Shown piece after piece: positions 8,042 through 15,887 of a stretch of 64,000 bases of DNA. How positions within the stretch are numbered: position 1 is the first letter of the stretch; each line of letters opens with the position of its first letter. A program made the position numbers and the translations under genes. The stretch is from the NCBI RefSeq assembly GCF_000981585.1, contig NZ_LN831776.1:5377187-5441186 (forward strand). Reading direction: 5' to 3'. The notes under the pieces are model-generated. The model did no database searches. It was not told the DNA's origin and was given only the letters and a program-made list of their open reading frames with translations. This DNA is from Paenibacillus riograndensis SBR5 (GTDB taxonomy: Bacteria > Bacillota > Bacilli > Paenibacillales > Paenibacillaceae).

Positions 8042-9889
8042 CTATCCTGCCGCTGAATCCGATGAACCCCGCACCAGTTCACTGTACAATCCGCCCTCCT
8101 GCAGCAGCTCTTCATGTGATCCCTGCTGCAGCAGCCGTCCGCCCTGGAGCACCAGAATGCGGTCTGCCGCGCGGATGGTGCCCAGCCGGTGGGCGATTAC
8201 GAAGCTGGTCCGGCCTTTCATCAGCGTCTGCAGCCCCTCCTGAATCTTGATCTCTGTCACGGTATCTATGCTGCTGGTCGCTTCATCCAGCACCAGCATG
8301 GACGGATTGGCGAGAATCGCCCGCGCGATGGCCAGCAGCTGCTTCTGCCCCTGGCTGATGCCGCTGCCGTCAACCGACAGCATCCGCTCGTACCCGCCTT
8401 TCATCCGCATAATAAAAGAATGGGCGTTGGCCAGCTTCGCCGCCGCCTCCACTTCCTCGTCGCTGGCATCCAGCCTGCCGTAGCGGATATTGTCGCGGAT
8501 CGTTCCCTTGAACAGAAACGAATCCTGCAGCACAAAGGCCATATGGCTGCGCAGGCTTTCCCGGCGGATCGAAGACAGCTCCCTGCCATCCAGCGTAATG
8601 CTGCCTTTGTCAGGATCATAGAAGCGGGACAGCAGCCCGATCAGGGTGGTTTTGCCTGCCCCGGTAGGCCCGACCAGCGCGATCATCTCGCCCGGCTTAG
8701 CCTCAAAGCTGATATCCTGCAGCGTATCCGCCCCGCCGTCATAGGAGAAGGATACCCCGGAGAACTTCACCGTGCCTTCCACATGGTCTAGCGATACGGC
8801 CGCCCCTTCATCCTTCGCCTCCGCTTCCTCATCCAGCACCTCGAACACCCGCTCCGCACCGGCAATCGCTGACAGCAGCGTGTTCCACTGGTTCGCGAGA
8901 TCATTCAGCGGCCGTGTGAACTGGCGCGTATATTCTACGAATGCGATAATGACACCTACCGTGACCAATCCCCGGATGGCCAGCAGACCGCCGACACCGG
9001 CAACAATCGCAAAGCTGAGATTGTTCAGGCCGTTCATCAGCTTCGGGATGAAGCCGGAGATGGCCTGGGCCCAGTAGCCCGACAGCATGATCCGCGCATT
9101 ACGCTCCCGGAAGCCGCTGATTACCCGTTCCTCTTGTGAAAAAGCCTTAATGATCCGCTGGCCGGACAATGTCTCCTCAATGAAGCCGTTCAGTTCACCC
9201 ATGTTGCGCTGGCGCTCCTTGAACAGCGGGCCCGTCCGCCGCGTAATCCAGCGCATGCCGAGGATCATCAGCGGGACCACAATGAAGGTCAGCAGCGTCA
9301 GCAGCGGGCTGAGCCACAGCATCACCCCCACGGTGCCAAGCAGAGTCAGCACACTGGAGAAAATCTGGATCGCCGAGCTGTTCAGCGTTGAACTGATATT
9401 CTCAATATCATTGGTCAGACGGCTCATAATTTCACCTTGCTGCCTGCGGTTGAAGAACGAAATCGGCAGCCGGTGAAGGTGCGCAAACAGGTCCGTACGC
9501 ATCCGGTATACCGTCTCCTGGGCAATTTCAATCATCCAGATGTTCTGCAGCCAGGAAGTCAGCGAATTCAGCAAATAGACAACAGCAAGCGTAATCAGGA
9601 AGATTCCCCAGGTCCTGCCCCCGTCCCCCTCCAGATAATGGTCCACTGCCCTGCTGATCAGATAAGGTCCAAGCAGCGCAAGCCCGGAACTGAGAAGCAC
9701 CATGACCAGCACCAGAACCAGCTTCGCCTTGCGTTTCGCCAGATAACTCCAGATTCTGCGGAGCGTGGCGGACCAGTCCTTGGCCTTAGCCTTCGGCTTG
9801 CGTCCTCCCGGCGACCCGAAGCTTGCCGCGTCTCCAAGCCCTACATTCAGCCTCGGATGGCGAAAAGGCTCAAGTAATGCTTTGAACAT
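8042..9889 (-). CDS. ABC exporter half-transporter, second subunit of a heterodimer
   Basis: A 615-residue half-transporter with an N-terminal six-helix ABC type-1 membrane domain (about 70-330) and a C-terminal ATPase. Walker A is VGPTGAGKTT, Walker B is MLVLDEATSSID with catalytic Glu, and the switch is VIAHRLGT. The signature is the deviant GISQGQ instead of LSGGQ. I start at MFKALLEPF (ATG 9889) because of the strong AGGGAGGGGG upstream; it overlaps the previous stop by 20 bases. It pairs with the upstream gene as a BmrCD/LmrCD-like multidrug or lipid exporter. The substrate is unknown. Confidence 0.88.
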   Translation of the reverse strand: MFKALLEPFRHPRLNVGLGDAASFGSPGGRKPKAKAKDWSATLRRIWSYLAKRKAKLVLVLVMVLLSSGLALLGPYLISRAVDHYLEGDGGRTWGIFLITLAVVYLLNSLTSWLQNIWMIEIAQETVYRMRTDLFAHLHRLPISFFNRRQQGEIMSRLTNDIENISSTLNSSAIQIFSSVLTLLGTVGVMLWLSPLLTLLTFIVVPLMILGMRWITRRTGPLFKERQRNMGELNGFIEETLSGQRIIKAFSQEERVISGFRERNARIMLSGYWAQAISGFIPKLMNGLNNLSFAIVAGVGGLLAIRGLVTVGVIIAFVEYTRQFTRPLNDLANQWNTLLSAIAGAERVFEVLDEEAEAKDEGAAVSLDHVEGTVKFSGVSFSYDGGADTLQDISFEAKPGEMIALVGPTGAGKTTLIGLLSRFYDPDKGSITLDGRELSSIRRESLRSHMAFVLQDSFLFKGTIRDNIRYGRLDASDEEVEAAAKLANAHSFIMRMKGGYERMLSVDGSGISQGQKQLLAIARAILANPSMLVLDEATSSIDTVTEIKIQEGLQTLMKGRTSFVIAHRLGTIRAADRILVLQGGRLLQQGSHEELLQEGGLYSELVRGSSDSAAG

Positions 9890-11615
9890 GCTGCACCCCC
9901 TCCCTGTGCTGAGATTCATTGATTTTCCGGTACAGCTCCGAACGTTCCATAAGCTCTTCATGTGTGCCCTGTGCAATCAGTCTGCCCTCGTCCAGCAGCA
10001 GGATAAGGTCGGCGGATACGGTCGAACTGATTTTTTGCGTGATTAGAAAAGTAGTGCAGGACATCCCCTTCAGCTCGGCCAGCAGCCGGCTTTCGGTAAC
10101 CGCATCCAGCGCGCTGGTACTGTCGTCCAGAATCAGAACAGCAGGCTTTCTTACCAGCGCTCTGGCTATCGTCAGCCGCTGCTTCTGTCCACCGGACAGA
10201 TTGACTCCCCGCTGTCCCAGCATAGTATCGTAGCCATTCGGCAGCTCTTGAACCGTCTCATGAATTTGTGCGGCCATGGCCGCCTGTTCAATCTCATCCT
10301 GAGTCGCCTGCGGATGGCCCCAGGCAATGTTCTCCCGCACAGAGCCGGTAAACAGCAGAACCTCTTGAGGCACATAACCAATAGCTCCGCGCAGCCTGGA
10401 TATTTCCATTTCCGCACCCGGTATTCCATCGACCAGGATATCACCGCTGCTCTGCTCATATAGACGGGGAATTAGTCCCACCAGCGAGGATTTGCCTGAA
10501 CCGGTTGCCCCCATAATCGCTACCCGATCTCCGGGTTGTACCTTAAAAGTAATGTCCTCCAGCACGGCAATATCACTCTGCGGATAACGGAAGCTGACCT
10601 GCCGAAATTCAACCTTACCCCGGATTGGAGCAATCTCCCTTGCAGTAACCGCTGCCATTTCCTTGGCTTCCAGTTCATCTGCCGACATCACTTCCTGAAT
10701 CCGCTGCGAGGAAGCCCTGGCCCGGGAAAAGGTCGCCATAATCCAGGACAACGCCGACAAAGCGCCAATCGTACGCAGGGAATAATTAATGACGGCGACC
10801 GTCTGCCCCAGAGTGGCCTCCCCGGTTGAAATTTCGATACGCCCAAACCACAGCACCAGCATAATTCCGGCATTTACAATCAGCATAATGAGCGGGGCCG
10901 AGGTTTCTGTGAGCCTCAAGGCTGCGACCGTGGACTTCATCAGCTCCCCGCTGAATGCGGCGAACCGGGCAATCTCATGGTTCATGCGCACAAACACCCG
11001 GATCAGCCGGATGCCGGTGAGATTCTCCTGAATCACACTGTTGACTCCGTCCAGCCGGTTCTGCACACTGCGGAATAACACCGATGCCTTTTTCATCACC
11101 CAGAGCAGAAAGGCAATAAGTACCGGAAGGGTCAGCGCCAGCAGCAGCCCCAGCTTCACCTGTACAACCAGCGCCATAACCACGCTCCCCGCTACAACAA
11201 GCGGCACACGGGTCATAAAACGGAGCCCCATGAAGATCGTATCCTGCAGCTGCGACACATCCGCGGTAAGGCGGGTGATTAAGGAAGAGGTCGTAAAGCG
11301 GCTGAACACGGCATAGGTGAAGGACTGGACCTTTTCATACAACTGGTCCCGCAGATCAAATGCAAACCCCTGGCTCGCATGGGACGCAAAAAAAGAGCTT
11401 AGCACGCCCGCAATAAACGCCAGAACCGCGCTTACCACCAGCACACCGCCCCACAGCCAGACGATCCGATTGTCTTGTGCCCTGATTCCGTCATCAATAA
11501 TCCTGGAAATCAGCAGGGGTTGGGACAGCTCCACCGCCAGTTCGATCACCATCATCAGAAGTGCAGCGATTGCTGCGGCCCTATAGGTTTTGAGATAGGA
11601 AAAAATGATGTTCAT
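9870..11615 (-). CDS. ABC exporter half-transporter with degenerate ATPase site
   Basis: 581 residues: six membrane helices (about 15-290) then an ATPase domain. Walker A is MGATGSGKSSL and the signature is the canonical NLSGGQKQR. However, Walker B reads ILILDDSTSALD (Asp for the catalytic Glu) and the H-loop position reads FLITQKISS (Gln for His). These are the hallmarks of the degenerate partner in heterodimeric exporters such as BmrC. Together with the deviant signature of the partner this makes one non-canonical composite site. It is co-transcribed with a small upstream gene. Confidence 0.88.
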   Translation of the reverse strand: MNIIFSYLKTYRAAAIAALLMMVIELAVELSQPLLISRIIDDGIRAQDNRIVWLWGGVLVVSAVLAFIAGVLSSFFASHASQGFAFDLRDQLYEKVQSFTYAVFSRFTTSSLITRLTADVSQLQDTIFMGLRFMTRVPLVVAGSVVMALVVQVKLGLLLALTLPVLIAFLLWVMKKASVLFRSVQNRLDGVNSVIQENLTGIRLIRVFVRMNHEIARFAAFSGELMKSTVAALRLTETSAPLIMLIVNAGIMLVLWFGRIEISTGEATLGQTVAVINYSLRTIGALSALSWIMATFSRARASSQRIQEVMSADELEAKEMAAVTAREIAPIRGKVEFRQVSFRYPQSDIAVLEDITFKVQPGDRVAIMGATGSGKSSLVGLIPRLYEQSSGDILVDGIPGAEMEISRLRGAIGYVPQEVLLFTGSVRENIAWGHPQATQDEIEQAAMAAQIHETVQELPNGYDTMLGQRGVNLSGGQKQRLTIARALVRKPAVLILDDSTSALDAVTESRLLAELKGMSCTTFLITQKISSTVSADLILLLDEGRLIAQGTHEELMERSELYRKINESQHREGVQHVQSIT

Positions 11616-11633
11616 CAGCGTTACCCCATTTGT

Positions 11634-11837
11634 CTATTCGTAGAGCGCATCCCGCAAGCGGGTTGACATCGTGGATTGTCCCTTCAAAATTACCCGGCGC
11701 AGCGCCTTGTTGCTGCGGTTCAGCTCCGCCATTTCGTCCAGCATTTCCATCAGCAGGCTCAACGTTTCCGCAGTCAGCTCCCCCTTTTCCTGCAGCGCCG
11801 CAATTTTTTCTGTGTAATCTTCCATCTTGTCCGTCAA
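11634..11837 (-). CDS. Small hypothetical protein at head of the exporter operon
   Basis: 67 residues (LTDKMEDYTEKIAALQEKGE...RLRDALYE), predicted largely helical and coiled-coil-like. I prefer the TTG start at 11837, which has AGAAGG seven bases upstream. The longer reading from ATG 11882 has no ribosome binding site and would begin almost at the expected transcription start of the TATAAT at 11893-11898. It ends 18 bases before the exporter gene. It could be a local regulator or assembly factor; the function is not known. Confidence 0.55.
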   Translation of the reverse strand: MTDKMEDYTEKIAALQEKGELTAETLSLLMEMLDEMAELNRSNKALRRVILKGQSTMSTRLRDALYE

Positions 11838-11892
11838 CTGTAAGCCTTCTTTCTGTAAACGTTCTTCTGTATAAATACACATTACCGCGTTA

Positions 11893-11898
11893 ATTATA
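11893..11898 (-). promoter_or_regulatory. Candidate -10 box for the exporter operon
   Basis: Minus-strand TATAAT ten bases upstream of the open frame. The -35 is not clear. It favours translation starting at the internal TTG rather than the first ATG. Confidence 0.45.
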
Positions 11899-12016
11899 AC
11901 ATTCTTTATCTCTTACCCGAAATGTTTTCACTGGCTACTTTTACTGAGATTATGCTACTCTAATAAAGTCGCATTTTTCGGAAAAGAACTCATCAGGCTG
12001 ATTAACGAAAGGATAG

Positions 12017-12592
12017 ATGGACGTGGCACAGTTGTTTTTCAAATACGGGGCAATGAACAGCGGCAAATCCATTGAGATACTCAAGGTTGCGCATAATTAC
12101 GAGGAGCAGGGCAAGTCCGTGCTTATTTTTACTCCTTCCATTGACAACCGGGACGAAGTGGGCTACATCTCCTCCCGTATCGGGCTGCGCAAGCAGGCCA
12201 TCCCTATTGACGAGAATACGGATATATACAGCATTGTCAGCAGCAACCTGCCGAAGCCCCACTGCGTGCTGATTGATGAATGCCAATTCTTAAGCAAGGA
12301 CTGCATCCTCCAGCTGGTGAGGATCGTCGACGAGCTGAACATTCCGGTTATGGCCTTCGGGCTCAAAAACGATTTCCAGAACAATCTGTTTGAAGGCAGC
12401 AAATATATGCTGATCTACGCAGACAAAATTGAAGAAATGAAAACGATCTGCTGGTTCTGCGAACGGAAAGCCACCATGGCGCTCCGCGTAGAGAACGGCA
12501 AGCCCGTCTACAGCGGCAAGCAAATCCAGATTGGCGGCAATGAAGCCTACTACCCGGTATGCCGCAAATGCCATAAGAATCCGCCGCTCTAA
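12017..12592 (+). CDS. tdk: Thymidine kinase
   Basis: Phosphorylates thymidine to dTMP in pyrimidine salvage. The 191 residues contain the P-loop GAMNSGKS, the DE box LIDECQFLS, the lasso-type region and a zinc ribbon formed by CWFC and CRKC, as in the type II thymidine kinase family. GAAAGGATAG precedes ATG 12017. It is monocistronic with a strong terminator downstream. Confidence 0.93.
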   Translation: MDVAQLFFKYGAMNSGKSIEILKVAHNYEEQGKSVLIFTPSIDNRDEVGYISSRIGLRKQAIPIDENTDIYSIVSSNLPKPHCVLIDECQFLSKDCILQLVRIVDELNIPVMAFGLKNDFQNNLFEGSKYMLIYADKIEEMKTICWFCERKATMALRVENGKPVYSGKQIQIGGNEAYYPVCRKCHKNPPL

Positions 12593-12664
12593 AAGAGAGG
12601 CCGCAGTACCCGGCTGAAGCAATTCCACGGTTTCTGCACAGCCAACAACGGATTCGGTCACAAA

Positions 12665-12715
12665 AAAAAGCACACATTGCGGAATCGTAGATTGCGCGTT
12701 AATGTGTGCTTTTTC
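12665..12715. terminator. Bidirectional terminator between tdk and the convergent gene
   Basis: Stem AAAAAGCACACATT / AATGTGTGCTTTTT with T runs in both directions. Confidence 0.85.
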
Positions 12716-12738
12716 TTGTAAAAAAGAAACGTGTTCCT

Positions 12739-12993
12739 CTAATGAATCGCCTGCGCTGCACGGTGCTCATCTTCCTTGCGCACGAAGAGATCATGCTGAA
12801 CAGTAGCTTTTCCGCCATATTGGGCACGTTGGCCCAGGGCTTTCATGCCTCCGTTGATTTTGGAACGGTGAGGAATCCCTGCGGCACTTAGGCGGCCCTT
12901 TATTTTGAAATACTGGGTCTGATCAAAAGTCGTGTACACCAGTGTGCGTTCTCTAGGAATGAAGAAATGCAGTATACCCTTCAACAAGCCCAT
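12739..12993 (-). CDS. Small conserved hypothetical protein (DUF2007-like)
   Basis: 84 residues starting MGLLKGILHFFIPRERTLVY, with GGGAGG seven bases upstream. The pattern of a short hydrophobic start, then TLVYTTFDQTQYFKIKGRLSAAGIPHR and a final FVRKEDEHRAAQAIH resembles small two-layer DUF2007-type proteins. This is inferred from the pattern only. No function can be assigned. Confidence 0.6.
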   Translation of the reverse strand: MGLLKGILHFFIPRERTLVYTTFDQTQYFKIKGRLSAAGIPHRSKINGGMKALGQRAQYGGKATVQHDLFVRKEDEHRAAQAIH

Positions 12994-13049
12994 CAGCAGA
13001 CCTCCCTCATTACCAAAAGTCCCCCATAATCGCGAAGCACGGCAAAAAG

Positions 13050-13568
13050 CTACTTCAAATACCGCTCCTTCAGGACACCCAGATGATGCAGCTCATGTCC
13101 AATAATTACACAGGCTACAGCTCTGACAGAAATCGGATTACCGCTGGCCGCCCCCATCCGGGTCCATGCCTCCTCGGGCAGACTTTCCAGCAGCGCAATT
13201 GTAGATTGGCGTACCAGCTTATAATGCTGCACCATTTCACTGAGCGTAAACCGCTCGAACTCTCCTGCCGCCGCATAGTCATTTTCCTCATATCCGGGCA
13301 GCGGAGCTTTCTCCCCTCTGGCAATTGCGAGCAACCGGTAGGACATAATGCGGTCATTATCAGTCAGGTGTCCGAGCATCTGCTTGATGCTCCATTTGCC
13401 TTTTGCATAGCGGTAACTGCCCTGCTCCTCGCTCAGCCCGTCCAACAGATCATACATCAGATTGGATTGTTCCCTAAGCACAGCCGCAAGCTCCCCTTCA
13501 GGGGGGACCAAAGAAATGTAACGGGCCGGAAATTCACTGTACTCTCCTGGTTGTGGACGCTGGTTCAT
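13050..13568 (-). CDS. DinB-family metal-binding protein
   Basis: 172 residues with a four-helix DinB/YfiT layout. The three expected metal-ligand histidines appear in MLGHLTDND (about residue 67) and GHELHHLGVL near the C-terminus. Family members include thiol transferases and damage-induced proteins; the substrate here is unknown. The gene is alone on the minus strand, divergent from the agr-like locus. Confidence 0.85.
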   Translation of the reverse strand: MNQRPQPGEYSEFPARYISLVPPEGELAAVLREQSNLMYDLLDGLSEEQGSYRYAKGKWSIKQMLGHLTDNDRIMSYRLLAIARGEKAPLPGYEENDYAAAGEFERFTLSEMVQHYKLVRQSTIALLESLPEEAWTRMGAASGNPISVRAVACVIIGHELHHLGVLKERYLK

Positions 13569-13625
13569 AAGACTGCCCCTCTCAAACTATTTTTTCAAAA
13601 AATTGCCGAATAGTGTAAAATGCTG

Positions 13626-13654
13626 TTGTTGTATTTTAGTACATTATGTATAAT
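13626..13654 (+). promoter_or_regulatory. Promoter of the agr-like locus
   Basis: TTGTTG (13626-13631), a 17-base spacer and TATAAT (13649-13654), about 50 bases before the first gene. A good sigma-A match. Confidence 0.6.
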
Positions 13655-13702
13655 ATTTGCAAGAATACAAGTTGAATGATCCTGAGCATCGGGAGTGTAA
13701 GT

Positions 13703-14368
13703 ATGCTGGAATTTGTGCTGTTTATGGTGTTTTCGGTACTGGAGACCTATGCCATGTTTTATTTGGCTTTCAAGGTGTTCAAGATTGATTTTTACCACAA
13801 AGAGATGATGTTTGCAGGTTGTATTATGGGCTTTTTCTCATATGTCATACGTGTGGAATATCATCTGGTGGAAATAGACATTATCGTTCAGTATCTCTTA
13901 ATTTTCTGTTTCTTTTGGATGCTTTTCCGAATTCACTTTTTCTACGCAGCTATTCTTACAGGAATGACTTACCAAGCTTACACGTTCATTCAACTGATGT
14001 ACATTGTTATCCTGGATAAAGCCGGCTTATTCTCTACCCAAGCTTTTTACGGAATAGACATCGACACTAATCTGCTACAAATCCTATCTTCTACTACTGC
14101 CTTAGGTATTGGTTACTACAGTGGACGTAGACGCAAAGGTTTCGATTTTGTTCCAGACAAACCCGATGGCTTGATTAAGACAACAAAACGTGAGAAATTC
14201 CTCTTTGTTCTTAACCTGCCTACTGCTGGGCTTATAATCTTCATCATGCATGTTTTTAACTCCAATTACTTTTTAGCTGCACCGCTAATATACGCTTTTC
14301 TATTATTTTGTTACATATATTTAGCCTATTCAAAGGATAGGAGCGGACATGAATATATTAAGTTATAA
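13703..14368 (+). CDS. Multipass membrane protein of the agr-like locus (sensor-like, no kinase)
   Basis: 221 residues with about six or seven membrane helices and a short basic tail. I start at MLEFVLFMVF, where GGGAGTG lies upstream. It resembles in layout the membrane input domain of AgrC-type receptors, but no histidine-kinase or ATPase domain follows: the protein ends at YIKL and agrB begins inside its last codons (20-base overlap). It could be a signal receptor, an exporter partner or an immunity/modulator protein. AT-rich with codon use unlike the flanking genes, suggesting transfer. Confidence 0.7.
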   Translation: MLEFVLFMVFSVLETYAMFYLAFKVFKIDFYHKEMMFAGCIMGFFSYVIRVEYHLVEIDIIVQYLLIFCFFWMLFRIHFFYAAILTGMTYQAYTFIQLMYIVILDKAGLFSTQAFYGIDIDTNLLQILSSTTALGIGYYSGRRRKGFDFVPDKPDGLIKTTKREKFLFVLNLPTAGLIIFIMHVFNSNYFLAAPLIYAFLLFCYIYLAYSKDRSGHEYIKL

Positions 14369-14873
14369 AATCGCATCTAGGATTAAGCAATCCAATCCTC
14401 AAGAGACTAGCTCTATTGAGATTATGCAATATGCCTTGAATATTATACTTAACAGTCTGTTGATTATCATAACTTCCTTATTAATTGGCTGGTTGACCTT
14501 GAGTTTGGCAGATACTGCTGTCTCGTTATTCAGCTTTGCAATTCTAAGATTTTTCTCTGGTGGCAAGCACCTAAAAACTGCGACAGCATGCAATATCTTT
14601 TCCATTCTGTTATGCTCATCCATTCCGCATCTATCCTTTCTGATCAAAGATCATCTTCTGATCATTAATGGATTATGCATAGTTATAATGTTGTTGTTCG
14701 CACCTAATCCAGATGTCAATGCACAAGTTTCAATACGCTGGTATCCTTGGATGAAAGCCATTTCTGTGACCTTAGTAGCTCTTAATTTTTTTATTCACTC
14801 GTCTGTCCTTGGATTAGCATTTTTAGCTCAATCCTTAACAGTAATTCCAAAGCAAGGGAGGAACTCCTTATGA
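14349..14873 (+). CDS. agrB: AgrB-like accessory gene regulator peptidase
   Basis: Membrane cysteine endopeptidase that trims and cyclises AgrD-type peptides. The 174 residues carry about five or six membrane helices and the conserved core RFFSGGKHLKTATACN, with catalytic His74 and Cys81. AGGAG precedes ATG 14349. The stop overlaps the agrD start (ATGA). Length is close to the family norm of about 190. Confidence 0.88.
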   Translation: MNILSYKIASRIKQSNPQETSSIEIMQYALNIILNSLLIIITSLLIGWLTLSLADTAVSLFSFAILRFFSGGKHLKTATACNIFSILLCSSIPHLSFLIKDHLLIINGLCIVIMLLFAPNPDVNAQVSIRWYPWMKAISVTLVALNFFIHSSVLGLAFLAQSLTVIPKQGRNSL

Positions 14874-14989
14874 AAAAGAACATTGCCCGTATTACTTCAA
14901 AGGCTTTGACTTCATCCGCTCGTCTATTCTCAGCGGTACTAAAACCATGGGCCCACAGCCCAGAAGCACCAAAAGAATTGCGTAAGTAA
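14870..14989 (+). CDS. agrD: AgrD-like pre-peptide (39 residues) without canonical Cys/Ser
   Basis: Reads MKKNIARITSKALTSSARLF then SAVLKPWAHSPEAPKELRK. The amphipathic basic N-terminus and the acidic tail ending PEAPKELRK match AgrD peptides, and the ATGA overlap with agrB fixes its identity by position. The five-residue ring that normally starts with Cys (or Ser) just before the HxPE motif would here begin at Leu (LKPWA) and contains no Cys. The nearest Ser is earlier (FSAVL). GGGAGG lies a few bases upstream. Confidence 0.82.
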   Translation: MKKNIARITSKALTSSARLFSAVLKPWAHSPEAPKELRK

Positions 14990-15007
14990 TTAAAGGATGG
15001 GGAGAAC

Positions 15008-15343
15008 ATGCGAGTCTTGCTAAACGACGGTTCCTCCCGGGATATTGGGGAAGAAGATATATTGTATTTCTCCAGTTATAAGAATACAATATTCGTCCAT
15101 ACCAAAGAAGGCGAGTTTGTTCTCCCTACCACGCTTTCCGATCTCTTTGCTGCTTATAAGTGCAAAAACTTCGAACGCCTGGACCGCAGCAATGTAGTCA
15201 GTCTCAACCAAGTTGAAAGTTATGATTCCGAACGTAAAATTGTTACGTTTCACGAGGGAGAACAATTCGCTACAGTATCAGAACCTAATGAAACCAGGCT
15301 CAGAAGATATTTAGCTTCAAGAAAAGACACCTCCGAATCCTAA
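15008..15343 (+). CDS. Stand-alone LytTR DNA-binding regulator
   Basis: 111 residues that are almost entirely a LytTR domain: IFVHTKEGEFVLPTTLSDL, then FERLDRSNVVSLNQVESYD and KIVTF, the beta-rich core that binds DNA in AgrA. No receiver domain precedes it, so it cannot be controlled by phosphotransfer in the AgrA way. GGATGGGGAG precedes ATG 15008. Last gene of the four-gene locus, followed by a terminator. Confidence 0.85.
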   Translation: MRVLLNDGSSRDIGEEDILYFSSYKNTIFVHTKEGEFVLPTTLSDLFAAYKCKNFERLDRSNVVSLNQVESYDSERKIVTFHEGEQFATVSEPNETRLRRYLASRKDTSES

Positions 15344-15354
15344 CTTTTAGCCAA

Positions 15355-15399
15355 AAAAACAACCATCCCAAGCCTTACGGCTAACGGGTGGTTGTTTTT
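15355..15399 (+). terminator. Terminator of the agr-like locus
   Basis: AAAAACAACCATCCC pairs with GGGTGGTTGTTTTT across an inner AGCC/GGCT hairpin; T-rich exit. Confidence 0.85.
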
Positions 15400-15498
15400 A
15401 TTTTAATCCATTATATAGTAAATAAGTATTATCCCATATGTTGCCTTTCTTGTAAAGAATATTTCACCCGGCGAATGACAGGAGACGGGTTACCTTCC

Positions 15499-15532
15499 AA
15501 ATGGTACCATTTAAATAGATTTGTAGTATAAT
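15499..15532 (+). promoter_or_regulatory. Candidate promoter and operator of the sda-like gene
   Basis: A perfect 14-base palindrome, AAATGGTACCATTT (15499-15512), covers the -35 position of a TATAAT at 15527-15532. The likely transcription start is about 25 bases before the ATG. The palindrome may be a repressor site. Confidence 0.5.
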
Positions 15533-15564
15533 TACACCTACTAAATAACCGATGGAGGAATCTA

Positions 15565-15744
15565 ATGGATTATTACTTTCATCCTTCTCCGCGCCCCTCA
15601 TCCTTAGAACTATTGTCTGACGAACAATTGTTGAACATCTACGATCTGGCGGTGGAGGCTAAAGCTTCACCCGATTTCATTGAGATTATTCAATCCGTTC
15701 TGACCGAGAGAAACATAAACAGTCCTAACCATTCTGAGGATTGA
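15565..15744 (+). CDS. sda: Sda-like sporulation checkpoint protein
   Basis: 59 residues. The centre, LSDEQLLNIYDLAVEAKASP then DFIEIIQSVLTERNI, follows the B. subtilis Sda pattern (LSDE-LL-Y--A------DFIELI---I--R), a helical hairpin that blocks the sporulation kinases when replication is disturbed. GGAGG lies six bases before ATG 15565. The protein is longer than B. subtilis Sda (about 46) because of an N-terminal DYYFHPSPRPSS segment and a short tail. It has its own terminator. Confidence 0.8.
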   Translation: MDYYFHPSPRPSSLELLSDEQLLNIYDLAVEAKASPDFIEIIQSVLTERNINSPNHSED

Positions 15745-15803
15745 TCTCGTTATTATTCCCACACTTCAACATATAACCTTTTCTTTTGCAATGTTTCATC
15801 CGC

Positions 15804-15859
15804 AACAAAAATAAAGAAGCCACCTCCACCCCAGGGAGGTTGGGCTTCTTATTTTTGTT
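15804..15859 (+). terminator. Terminator of the sda-like gene
   Basis: AACAAAAATAAAGAAGCC pairs with GGCTTCTTATTTTTGTT around a CCTCC/GGAGG stem. It can act in both directions, also ending 15888-16973. Confidence 0.85.
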
Positions 15860-15887
15860 CATTGTTGATTAGCGTGTTGCCCGCTGC

